Positions 23,101-33,729 of a DNA stretch of 64,000 bases are shown one piece after another. A program made the position numbers and the translations under genes. Numbering within the stretch: position 1 is the stretch's first letter; each line of letters starts with the position of its first letter. The notes under the pieces are model-generated. The model was given only the letters and a program-made list of their open reading frames with translations, did no database searches and had not been told where the DNA came from. Source of the stretch: Rhizopus sp. PT2906 (Eukaryota; Mucoromycota; Mucoromycetes; Mucorales; Rhizopodaceae); NCBI GenBank assembly GCA_025529335.1, contig JAMYHX010000008.1:124001-188000 (forward strand), written 5' to 3'.

Positions 23101-26100
23101 CCTTCACTATCAAAGAAAAGGTCAGAGTCAAGTTATCGCACAGATTGCTGAAAGTGACAATATGTCCGATCTTAAAGTTTGAAATATTTGCTATCCTGAG
23201 GTCATCAAGAAGTGCTTCCAACACTTTTCACAAACCATAGCACAATGCCGAATAGGTATCTGCGGTAGAATATTACAAATTCACCCTTCGATTCTGGCAT
23301 GGATGGAGACAATGAAAGCAAGTGCAACAGGTACCCTCAGCATGTCAAAAAGTAGCAACTCAAATCAAAAGACCGTAAGCCCAGAGATAGTAGAACAGTG
23401 GCGTATTTATTTGATCTTTGCATGTATTACTGCTACCCCTACAGAAGAAACACCGACATCTACACCTAGATGGTCAAGTGTTGGTCGTAAAGGCTCTTCT
23501 AACGCTGACAAGGCATCAAGCCCTCGAGACCTATTCCGTCTGATTTTGCCTTGCTTAACTAGCGAGCATCGTCAGATCAGAGAAAGTGCCATAGAGGCTC
23601 TTGGCCATATCAATAGCAAAGTGTATAAAACACTTATATATGAGCTTGATGGTTATGTTCGAATTATTCTAGAGGATGGCAAGCAGAGAAATAACCAAAA
23701 GCCCTACCAAAATAAGCGAAGTAAAAAGAATGATCGACTCAGAATCTCGGTGTTGAACGTGCTTGAACTCACAGCAGACTGTTTATCTCAATATGAGCTT
23801 GTTTCTGACAAAAATGTAACAAACGTGCTAACCAGCTGCATAAAGGAAACAAAATCTTTCTTGGCTGACACAGAGGCTCAAATCGAATGGGAATATCAGC
23901 GTCTACGAGTGTATCTCTGCAGACTAGTTGAAAAATTGTACAATAATATCATGCAATTGGAAGATCCTACGACAGTTATGTCATTTGAGACACGTCTTAG
24001 CTTGTATAAAATGTTTGAAGAATGGTGTGGATATGGAGTCGCAGCAAAGACAGCTCAACAGCGAGAGGCAACCATGATGCGTGATGTGTTGGAACAATAT
24101 AAAGAAACTAAAGAAAGGGCTAGTATGATGCAGCTCATGAATGAAGAAAGGAAGTTGCTGGAGTTAGCTTCCCTAAGTGCAATGGCAACCTTATGTGTAA
24201 GCGCAAAAGAAAACATTTTTTGTGTCCATTTCTAATCCCCTTTCTTGCTCATAGAGAGGCCCCCTATACGCATATCTTGGTCAAAAGAAGGCTCGACAAG
24301 CCATCATCCAATTTGATACCCTCAATGTTTTAAAATGGATAGATGCAATATTTGAAAGTCAAGATCCAAAGTATCACAGCATTGCTAGGTATAACTATAT
24401 ACTCTTATACTATATTCCCTATTGTCTAACATGTGTTTTTTAGACAAGCACTAGAGGCAGTCATGATATACAATCAAGATCAAGCTGTGCTGCTGGATGA
24501 CATTATCGAACAATGTTACGCAGGAAATCCAAAGTTAGAGTTTACACAAGGATACTTTCAGGCACTGGCAGAGATTATCACCAAGTTTGAGAACTATCCT
24601 TATCACATTCATCAAATCATGAGTCTTGCTCTATTCAAAACAGGTGATGCAAAGAAAGCAATCAGAAAGACCGCTATTCAATTACTTCGAGTCATCGAAG
24701 AGCGAGTGTTTGCAGATTCTTGTGCAAAGGAATACGAAATTGGCATCACCAGCAGTTTACCAGCCATCTATAAACACACCCAGACACTTTTATCTGCTCG
24801 ATTGGCTCTAGATCACCCAGAACAGACCTATTCTATGCTTTCGGAAATCACCCAACGATTTGAACACATCAGTTCCTCTTCACAACGAGAAGTGTTGACT
24901 TATATGTTACCTTGGCATCGAAAATTGGATCTTTCGGTTAATACAGATGATACAGAGCTAAGTGCATCCGCTTACATGGTACTCTCCAATCTTTATTTTA
25001 TCACCATTAAATTTGGTGATGTATACGTTAAAGAAATTGCTGCCCTCTGGAGTCAATTAGTTGATAATGGTCGCAATGTTCGAGCAATTATCATGTATCT
25101 TCTCGATATGGGACAAGAAAAACGTAATCCATGGTTCCTAATTCATGCTAAGCGAGTGTTTGTCTTTCTGGGACGCACGCATGCCTTTAATTCGGTTATA
25201 GAAGAGGTTATTTCTGAAATCACGCCTAGATCCATGGTGCCTCAGGTCAAAGACGTTAGCAGTAGACATGTCCACGCTTTTCCTTTTCTCTTTGTCGCTG
25301 ATACTGAAAAGGTACTACCATCTTATCCGAAGAAACCAACATTTGCTCGTGGCCAGTTAGCAATGTCGTTCTTGGTTGACCTTGCTATCGAAGCCGGTGC
25401 AGATTTAGCACCCCATCTACCTCTTTTCTTACACAACATCTTTGTTCAGCTCGATCATCTGACTAGTATTATCTGCGACCAATCCCGTTGCTTTCTCATG
25501 AACCTCATTCACTCCATTGTCATTCGGCAGTCTGCAGACCCTGAAGCTTCTAGAAAGGCATATGACATTATTCAGTGGCTATCAAGTAAAGAAGGTAAGC
25601 GTCTCTGGGTGTATGAAAATATCACACCCACCAACAGGCGTATCGCGAGTGCTCTCGAATTGAAGCAGCTGCTTCAACAAGTGGTAGAAGTGTTCTCGTA
25701 TGAAGATCACGATTTACGTCAAAAATGGGGAGAAACAGCGTTAAAATGGGCCACATGTTGCTCTGTTCGACATATCGCCTGTCGATCCTTCCAATGTTTC
25801 CGTGCTCTCATGCCTGCATTCAACCAACACATGCTGGCTGACATGTTAGCTCGATTATCCAACACGATTGCCGACAAATCGGAAGAGATCCGTGGATTTG
25901 CCTTGGAGATCATTATAACCTTGACTGAGGTGGCGAACGCTATGGATGAAGAACAAATCAAACAATTTCCTCAACTCTTTTGGGCCGCCGTTGCTTGTCT
26001 TTACAGTCCTTATGAATCTGAGCATGGAGAAGCTTTGTTGTTATTAGAGATCGTTCTTGATAAATACAATGATATATCCATGTTAGTAGATAGCTTCCCA

Positions 26101-27138
26101 AAGGACTGGTCAACCGAATTTGATGGTCTTCAACCGCTGTTACTGAAAGGATTGCAATTCTCATCAGTGGAAGAAAAGACATTCGTTATACTCAATTCAA
26201 TCTCGCTTCAGGATAATTTACCCCTGATTGATCCTTCAGAAACTCGTCTGATGTATCTGTTACTTGGATGTATACCTCGCTTGCTTCATGGTCTAGAAAC
26301 TGAGAATGCAGTCGATCCTGCAGCAGTAGAATTAGCAGAGAAGCTGGTGATCCTCTTTGAAGGCTATGGCCTTCCAGATGCCCAACGAATCTTGATGACT
26401 TATCCAAATCAAAAATCAAAGTTCCAAGAGGATTATCTCAAGCAAATCCTTGGCAGCATCAGGGATGTGTTCCTGACAAAGTACAGTACACAGGCCTTGA
26501 TATTTTCTCTGCTACTGGTGAAAAACAAGATTCCGTTCTATCGAGATAAAGGACTACTGCTAATCGAGAATCTTCTTCCCTATGTGAAAGAAGAGAGTAG
26601 AACGAATGATGAGGCAGGTATCGACATTGTAGCACTGGAGCCTCTGTTACAACTCATTTCAACAGAGTACGCTGATCGAGCGCTCCACATTCTTAATTCA
26701 GGTATCCCCACTGTGACAGGAGAACGATCGACGATTGCGGATGGTGAATTTGCTTGGGGATTCAATAACTTTGCGGTCGCATCGAAAATGACACGAGAGA
26801 ATATTCATGCAGTTGTTTTTGAATGTTCTTCTATTACTAACGAAGTACCTGTGGAACATGACATTCAATTCTCAGTAGAAGACTTTTCTATGCTAACAGG
26901 AGAAAGCAATATTACGACAGAAAATGCTCATATCTTTAAAGAAGAGCTAATGCTTGGTGTGGGAGGAGCAAGACATACTGGTAATCAATATGGTGAAGAT
27001 TTGATGAATGCGCTTAAAGACCTTGATGATTTCTTTAATGAAGAAGGTGAACCTCATTCTCCAAGCTCAACTAGTTTCTTTGAAGGAAGTGGAATTCAGC
27101 AAGATCCGTTGATAGATAGTAATAGATATTATCAATAA
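20173..27138 (+). CDS. Furry/Tao3/Mor2/PAG1 cell-morphogenesis scaffold (with an in-frame TGA)
   Basis: Furry-family proteins are very large HEAT/armadillo-like scaffolds of the NDR-kinase (RAM/MOR) pathway that controls polarised growth. Exons: 20173-20358, 20408-20586, 20639-20699, 20748-20878, 20929-21271, 21342-21440, 21514-21618, 21674-24196, 24255-24388, 24444-27138; total 2,152 codons with all phases in register. Family features include ADYALNVIFSQFE and ESFDKVIYSLSSLA near the start, NVRFASVSDRFIAELEKY, and the last long exon (AYMVLSNLYFITIKFGDVYV; HDLRQKWGETALKWATCCSV; MYLLLGCIPRLLHGLE). One TGA (23180-23182, codon 871) interrupts exon 8 between MSDLKV and NICYPEVIKKCFQHF; the frame and similarity continue on both sides. 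Either this is a nonsense mutation or sequence error, or the codon is read through. The product is otherwise complete. Confidence 0.88.
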
Positions 27139-27264
27139 TTTATTTTGAACTAGGCTTGATTTGTCGATGATTAAACGTGATAAAGGATGGCCTTGTATCA
27201 ACAGTATCGATTTTCCTATAATAATAATAATAATAAGATACTTGCTTCTTTTGCTTTAGTAAGT

Positions 27265-27637
27265 TTACATTTTCTGTATTTCGTCTGTCATATCAATGTG
27301 TTTAAAAGAATCTGCTGATAAAATAACACCTAAAAGTGCGATAAATGACGATACTAAGCATTCGACTGCTATCTATTATCGTTATTATCATTATTATTAG
27401 TAACTGAGTGCGTGCAGTTGACTTTTTTTTTCTTTTACTTCAATAGGAACTGACGCATCTTCTTCATCTACTGCTTTCACGTAAGCCAAATCTGGTAAAG
27501 TAAATAGATGAGTATTTTTTTGTTTCTCTTATTTCAAGACAAAAGAACTATTTACGTTCATATGTTGAATAGGCAGAATGAGCAAGAAAGATTGCTCCAA
27601 TTATACCCAAGATCTTTCCAAGTTGCTGTATGCTCAT
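27265..27637 (-). CDS. EMC5: ER membrane protein complex subunit 5 (EMC5/MMGT family)
   Basis: A subunit of the EMC insertase, which places tail-anchored and multi-pass proteins in the ER membrane. The 80-residue protein comes from three exons (27637-27556, 27491-27439, 27372-27265), all phase-consistent. Transmembrane segment 1 is LGKILGIIGAIFLAHSAYS, followed by the family-typical TYEHLAYVKAV. After PIEIAVECL, segment 2 is VSSFIALLGVILSA, then SFKHIDMTDEIQKM. It is shorter than many homologues, which carry a longer cytosolic tail. If the second intron is kept, the protein stops after the first membrane segment. It sits tail-to-tail with Furry (126 bp) and 65 bp downstream of prefoldin 3. 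Confidence 0.85.
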
Positions 27638-27702
27638 TTGTTCAAAAAAGAAAAAAAGAAGAGAAATGTATGGATGTTTAAATTTTATTGGATTTCCGAC
27701 AG

Positions 27703-28421
27703 TTAAGCAGAGGTCTCTTGTTTTTGTTGTTCTCGTAAGAGTCTTCGTTGTTTGACATCCCAGTTGTATACACGAGCAGTATTCACTTCCATTGTTGTAA
27801 TTTGGCTTCGTAAGAATTCCAAGTCTTCCAAGGTATTCTTTCTAGAGGTTTTAGCTGTTTCTAGCTTTGAGGTTAATAACTCTTTGGCCTCCTCACAAGT
27901 ATATTCCAACATGACATTAGCCTATTGGATTATGTCAATCAAAGAAATGCTGTCAGCATGGTTAACTTACACCTAGCCAAAGATAAACAGAGTCAGAAGG
28001 CTCAATCTTTGCTTTGGCATAAAGTGTGTCGTTCAGTTCAAAGTCTGTGTATAAAGGTTCCTGATTGTCTTTTTTCTCTGTTAGCAAGTCAACCATGGCA
28101 ATCGTCTTTTCAATTTCTGGTATCTTTTCTTCTAATACTTTTCTTCGTTGTAATAAATTGATTTCCATAAATTTGTATTTACTATTTAAAGAGAGTCATT
28201 ACATTACTTTCTCTCTGTTTGTATTTGATATTCACCTGATGGCTTCTTGAAACTTTTTCAAGACAACCTCAACTGGTTCCTCTGCAGAGACATAGTCTTC
28301 AACGCGTTCCTTGTAAAAGAAAACATCAATTGCTCCATCCTTTAAAGAAGTATATCATATTTACCACAAATGGAGAAGCAGGAATACCACGAGGGTTAGA
28401 TTGTAATTTCTGTTGACTCAT
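27703..28421 (-). CDS. Prefoldin subunit 3 (VBP1/PAC10)
   Basis: An alpha-type subunit of the hexameric prefoldin chaperone that hands nascent actin and tubulin to CCT in the cytosol. The spliced product has 186 residues, the usual length. It starts with the family motif NPRGIPASPFVERVEDYV, then a coiled-coil helix (KFMEINLLQRRKVLEEKIPE), the hairpin LYTDFELNDTLYAKAKI and SVYLWLGANVMLEY, and a second long coiled coil (LEDLEFLRSQITTMEVNTAR). Exons: 28421-28365, 28309-28236, 28181-27971, 27921-27703. The first intron is 55 bp; a shorter 25-bp reading of it was rejected because it breaks the family motif. Confidence 0.93.
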
Positions 28422-28648
28422 TATGAAAAGAACAGAGAAAGTCAATATGAATAAAAAATTTAAGTTATTTCATTTCGGAGATCTAATCTAAGGTCTTCTT
28501 TACTGTTTTATCATTGCATTTGATGAACCTTGTTGTTTAGTAGTAAACCATATAAGCCTTGACAATATATTTTTATACAAATTGAAATGAAAGATCCTCT
28601 TTCCAATTTATAACTTCTTTTACAGACATTTAAAATAATCATACAAAG

Positions 28649-28931
28649 ATGGACGAGGACACGTTGTTATTTCTGTAACGTATAAAAAGAGTAAACGGTC
28701 CCTTGGCTACTGTAGATCTGAAACTACTACAATACAAATGCTATTTGTACGCTTCGCAGATGAGATTATATTAGTTCCCAAGGAAAACAAAGCAGCTGCA
28801 CTACTGAGAGAACATCAGTATGCACTAGGATGTTATACAGATACTCAGGTAGGGAGGGAGAGGTTAGAAGGGGTGATAGTTGGGTGAAGTACTGCTTATA
28901 GTATGACTCCCAAATAAGATCATTGCCATAA
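28649..28931 (+). CDS. Candidate small spliced gene, 62 residues, unknown
   Basis: I do not recognise this protein. Three pieces join in frame through two introns of normal local size: exon 1 28649-28674 (MDEDTLLF), intron 41 bp, exon 2 28716-28848 (ETTTIQMLFVRFADEIILVP and onward to ALGCYTDTQ), intron 53 bp, exon 3 28902-28931 (YDSQIRSLP, stop). Donors are GTAACG and GTAGGG; acceptors are TGTAG and TATAG. It would be divergently transcribed from prefoldin 3. Support comes only from splice logic; it could be a non-coding transcript or chance. Confidence 0.3.
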
Positions 28932-28955
28932 TAACTTTCCCCTTTTCTGCAAGTT

Positions 28956-28998
<43 letters not shown>

Positions 28999-29411
28999 AC
29001 TTTTGCTCGACAACTGCGACATAAAGTTACGAATTTTTTCCCTGCATGTCAGACAGATTTTTGTAATGGAATAAAAAAGAAGTATAGCATTGTTTGCTAA
29101 TGAATGGAAAATAGAGTAAGAAACAGCTTGATTTCCCCCCCAGCATATTTTTTGTTCTACTTGTGTAATTAGCGTGATCTATAAAAAGGGGGGAGGAGTA
29201 ACATTGAATAGAATACAAGGAAGCACACACTTGTTTCTTTTATTGAAAGGTAATTTATAAATCTATTGTTCTCCGATAAGTCCAACACTGAAGGTAAATC
29301 CACATTAAAGTCAAATAATAAAGGGAAGAAGGGGGGGGAATGAAAAAGAATATTAAAAAATAAAATGATTCCCATTTTATTTTCATTAAAATATCAGGCT
29401 GTGTCTTCAAT
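28932..29411. repeat. Intergenic with (CT)n microsatellite
   Basis: A perfect CT dinucleotide tract of about 18 units lies at 28960-28995. The rest (to 29411) is the 3' flank of the protease-like gene, with purine/pyrimidine-rich runs and no gene. Confidence 0.7.
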
Positions 29412-31027
29412 CTAATGTGACTTCTTGTACACTCTGAGACCATCATCAGAATGTCCCTTCTTGATGGCAAAACCAACTGTTTCAGTATCAGGGTCAAAAG
29501 TAGTATAGAATGCATTGGTCAAACTAGTGCCAAGAACCCAATCACGGTCAGAGGAACCACGTGTAATCTTGGTAGAACAGCAATCACGATCAGCATCAAC
29601 GACGCCGGTCCAATATTTGGCAGGAAGTTCAACAATATGGTCTTCAAGTGTCATCTTGAGAGGAGGAAGCTTCTTGGCTTCTGAACATTTAATATTGTAC
29701 ACTTTTGTCTTCTCATCATAATAACCACCAAATTTAGCATGGAAAGCATCTGCTTGATCAGGAGGCATAGCAATAACACTAGTAGAGGTACTGATAGAAG
29801 CAAGTGCTCTTTCCTTTTGATCCAAGCGTAAGGAACCAAAGCTTGCATGACGGATACAGAGATCCCAGTTCTTGGCTTTGGCACCAGGGTCGTCAGCTAA
29901 ACGAATGTAACTGACATCACCGTCGATGGCACTAGTGTCAACACCACCGATGACAAGGTAACCAGCGGGACTTTCTTCTTCTTCTTTGACGTTGTTACGT
30001 TTGGTGATTGTACCAAAACCACCAGAGGCAACAGTGCCTGTGCTGGTAGAAGGAGTAGTAGTTGTATTGGTGGTGACGGTTGAGTTGGTGGCACCGTTGC
30101 TCACGGTTCCAGATTGATCGAATCCACTGCTGGAGGTGGTTGTGTACATACCAAATTGAGCGCTAGAGATGCCAGCTCCTTGTTGGAAGGCATTAGGAAC
30201 AAAGGCAGAGTCGGGAAGGGCGTCACGCTTGGCCAAGCCTAAGAAAAAAAAATTAATAAAAAGTTCATTTAGATATTAGAGTCGCTTACTGTTGGCAGAA
30301 GAGGAAGTAACCTTGGTTTCGTTCCAGTCAACATTACGACCAAGACCGAGGTAACCATCTAACAGTATGTTAGTATCTATAAAACATATAAAAGGTATGT
30401 TTCTATTTACCAAAGCCAGAAGCAAAACCATTCATTCTGTAGGCACCACCGAATGGGAAGTCTTTAACTTTGAGACCAGCAAATTCAAAAGTATCTTGAT
30501 AGATATGAGTATCAACACAAGAATCACCATAGTTTACTGAGAATTTCTTGCCGGTAGAGACAGCATCTTCAGACTTGGTAGAATAATAAGTGCATCTACC
30601 GCGGCAGTTCTTAGTTTTACACTATAAATAATAAATTTAGTAAGCTATCATTCAATATAAGATCTGGAACTTACTGTAGAACCACGAACCCAAGAATAGC
30701 CGGTCGCTAATTAAAAAACAAAGAAATTAAGTACAACCAAGAAAATTAAATATATAAAAAATCTTACTGGTGTCAAAGGCAAAGACAAACTCTTGAGGTG
30801 GTGAACCAATCTTTACTTTACCAGCAAGCTTACAAATAAAGAAAGTTATTATACATTGTATTAAATCAAATCTAAATACATACCACACCGTTGTCAAGGG
30901 CTTTACCAGCAGCCTTATAAATAGCACCCTCTTCAGTACGTTTATAAAGTGGGATAGTGATTGGTTCTGCTACAGCATTAAGAGCAAATTGAGCAAGAGC
31001 TGCGAGACAAAGGAAGGCAGTACGCAT
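29412..31027 (-). CDS. Secreted aspartic-protease-like protein (A1 fold, active site degenerate)
   Basis: A pepsin/rhizopuspepsin-family protein of 447 residues with a signal peptide (MRTAFLCLAALAQFALNAVA) and a short pro-region. Lobe 1 shows KIGSPPQEFVFAFDTTTGYSWV: the first catalytic Asp is present, but DTG has become DTT. The flap-like VNYGDS, the GFGDGYLGLGR block and a disulphide-type CKTKNC follow. Lobe 2 has the canonical position around residue 320 reading ASISTSTSVIAMPP where active enzymes have V-D-T-G-T-(T/S), so the second catalytic Asp is Ser. A Ser/Thr/Asn-rich insert separates the lobes. Exons: 31027-30884, 30828-30768, 30706-30675, 30621-30411, 30358-30290, 30238-29412, phases consistent. 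It is probably catalytically dead, perhaps a binding or decoy protein. Confidence 0.88.
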
Positions 31028-32140
31028 GTTGTTGTTGTTGTTGTTCTTTTTTTATTTTAAAAAGACTGGAAAGGGTTGTTTGTCGAATAAAAAAAAGAAA
31101 CGATTGCAGTTGGAAAAAAGAAAATTGATGATGATTTCAACGACAATAATTAAGCTTTTTTGTAAATTCAAAAAAGTTATATTTCTTTCTTTCTTTCGTT
31201 TGTAAAAGAAAAAGAAGAAAAAGAAGAAATAAAGGAACTGAACCTTTTTAAATTGAAGGAGTTTCAAATGGTTGATAAGATGCTCTTTTAAATTATTTTC
31301 GTTCTAATTTTGGTACCTTCATTACACCTGCTGTTAATTCCGTGGCACCCTCTCCTAATTCATGTGTAACCTTTTAAGCTCACATTAAATCTCCGACAAT
31401 GTGCATTTTGAATATAAATAAAGCAAAAAGAGACACAAAGGGTATTTCTTTATTTATAAATCTGGTTTTTTAATATCCAAGAAACAATATAAAATAGAAC
31501 TTAAAATAGATTTTTACGTACCCAGGTTCATGTTTCTATACAGATGGATCCATTGTTTAGCTGAAAGTGAATTTATTCACTGCCATTGCTAACATCACTT
31601 TGTATCCATAGTAATTAGATAGATGTTGAGAAAAAAAGATATCAGGAAAAATAAAAAATTGTACTTGATTGACATTATTACAAAAGTTAAAAAGGTGCGA
31701 GATCAAAGCCCAAACGCAATTAACTGAACCAAGAGCTATCTATTATACCAAGCTTCTACTTGACATATTACTGCCCCGTTTATTCACTGAAGAAGGGCAC
31801 TTTTTTTTTTTTTATAATCACACACAATATAGAATATATGTGACCTATTAAGTTATTGGGATGACAATATGTCTAAATAAGAAGGAATAAAATGTGCCAA
31901 TCAATCAAATGACGATATACTACATTAACAGAAGGGTTCTTTATTCAAGAAATATAATAGATGCTAAATACAAACACACCAAGTTGTTTTTGTTTTGGAA
32001 AAAGCTTATTAAATAGTGTCTTTATATATGAAGGATCATCGAATTGGTACGATGATAAGATACGCCAACGCTGATTAACTTTTAGTGACTTTATTTGACG
32101 ATCGTCAATGTTTGTCGTACAATCAGAAAATATATTTTCT
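31028..32140. other. Intergenic: protease-like gene promoter and ARP6 3' flank
   Basis: About 1.1 kb, very AT-rich. A GTT-triplet run (31028-31044) directly precedes the protease-like start codon. The minus-strand ORF at 31945-32184 overlaps the ARP6 end in another frame and is rejected. Confidence 0.5.
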
Positions 32141-33691
32141 TTATCGTAAAACACCAAACTTTCTTCTACATATTTCACTTCCATATTCTAAATATTCTTT
32201 TCTTTGTACAAATATCTTTTGTAGTTCACTTGTGGAGCTAAGCGATACAAATGTATTACCGCCATGCCAAGCAAATGTATCTGGGCTATGACATCATTTA
32301 TTATCTTGCCCAAATCTACCCGAAATATTACTGCTTACCTAGGTGGAGTCACGATTCGGATGTCATATTCCACTGGTACTAACTGTCGAAGGTCCTGTTG
32401 ACTATGGAACATGATTCTTGTTAGCTATGTCATTATCTTTTAATATTACTTACATCCTTTCCATGTATCCAGGTATGTTCGCATTGCCTCCTACCAAAAT
32501 AATATTTGCGTACAATAAACCATGAATAACTGATAAAAAAAAAAAGTTAGCAAAAAAAAAATTCCATCTTTTCTTTATTCCCTACCTGAATCACACGCAT
32601 TGACGCTTTGTACAATAGCCTCAGGTATTCCAGCTTGGTCTAGACCAATATCTGAGGGGTGCATCAAGATTTCAGGTATCATGAATCTTTCATTATTCAT
32701 CAAGAGTACTTGTTCATGGCTATCTCTATTTGCTTTTACTGGTCTAACATGTCCTTGCTGTGTATGTACAAAATCTGGCAATACATATTCTCGAATAATT
32801 GGGTTATTTAGATGATGCTGTCTATAACAAAAGACATATTAGCGACAAAGGAATATATTTCCTGAACAGATACTTGCCTAGATGTCTTTAAATCCTTATA
32901 AACATCGTGAGATACAAACGAACATTTTTCCTTGACATCATTGATAATGTATGTCTCTTCCATCATATCATAATGCCTAAAAGACACCACTTCTTTCAAA
33001 TGGTTTGTTAATAACTTGCCTCCAACATTGATTCTCCGTATTCCTTTAGCGACCGGCTTTCCTTTCAGAAATGGTATGATGTGCGTAAAAGAATAACCAG
33101 AATCGACAATGAGTGTACAATCTGGGATAGAACCTATCTTGTCTCCAAATAATCCACCAAGCTCATTAAATAGACACAGTTGAGATGCCATAGTTCGATA
33201 ACAGGATGCAAACTCAAACTCTTCAAAGATCACTTGATCATAATTCTCTTGAATCACGGGTAAATTGAAACAAGGTTCTGTCACTAATAGTCGAGTTTCT
33301 TTTGGCTTGATCTTGGCTACATGATTAAATAGCCGATTCCATATTGTCTTTTCGACATCCCAATTCACCAAATAACCCTATATTCTTACTGACTTATTCA
33401 TATCGTCTTCTTTTTTTTTTTTACTTTATTGCTTTGCATTACCTTTTCAAATGGTAATCGATAATATAAAGAAGAAAAATCGGTGCATTCGTCAAGTTCA
33501 TCACCAACATAATTTCGTTTGTTGTTCTTTCCACGAACAATGGCATTAGGAATTTTTCTAATCGTCATTAACAAAAAAAAATACGAGTCTCTATCTAACT
33601 CTTATTATTACCTTGGCCTAGCTTCAGGATATGAAATTCCAGCTTTTATTGTATAGGCACCATTGTCAATGATCAAAGTGCTCGGTGCCAT
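32141..33691 (-). CDS. ARP6: Actin-related protein 6
   Basis: Arp6 is a nuclear actin-related protein and structural subunit of the SWR1 complex, which deposits histone H2A.Z. The protein has 404 residues with the actin-fold phosphate loop LIIDNGAYTIKAG at the start, LVNWDVEKTIWNRLF, LLVTEPCFNLP, the second loop LIVDSGYSFTHIIPF, GGKLLTNHLKEVVS, and the adenosine motif IILVGGNANIPGYMERI. It ends with the Arp6-typical SPDTFAWHGG and KEYLEYGSEICRRKFG. Exons: 33691-33612, 33557-33443, 33377-32878, 32821-32586, 32529-32454, 32401-32339, 32285-32141. Intron 3 begins GCAAGT; the nearby GT would lead to a stop. It starts only 38 bp after the acyltransferase gene ends. Confidence 0.95.
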
Positions 33692-33729
33692 ATGTCAAAA
33701 AAAAAATATATATATGTACAAAAATTAAA

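Noticed and set aside
28310..28364. 25-nt intron in prefoldin 3
   Set aside because: Joining after the first AG keeps the frame but inserts GAIDVFFYK into the conserved NPRGIP...VEDYV region; the next AG gives a normal 55-bp intron and a perfect family match.
28651..28790. Continuous frame with one internal TAA (MDEDTLLFL, stop, RIKRVNGPLATVDLKLLQ)
   Set aside because: Possible by chance; the spliced reading of the same DNA removes the stop with normal introns and is listed instead as a low-confidence gene.
31945..32184. 79-residue minus-strand ORF
   Set aside because: Overlaps the real end of ARP6 (stop at 32141-32143) in a different frame.
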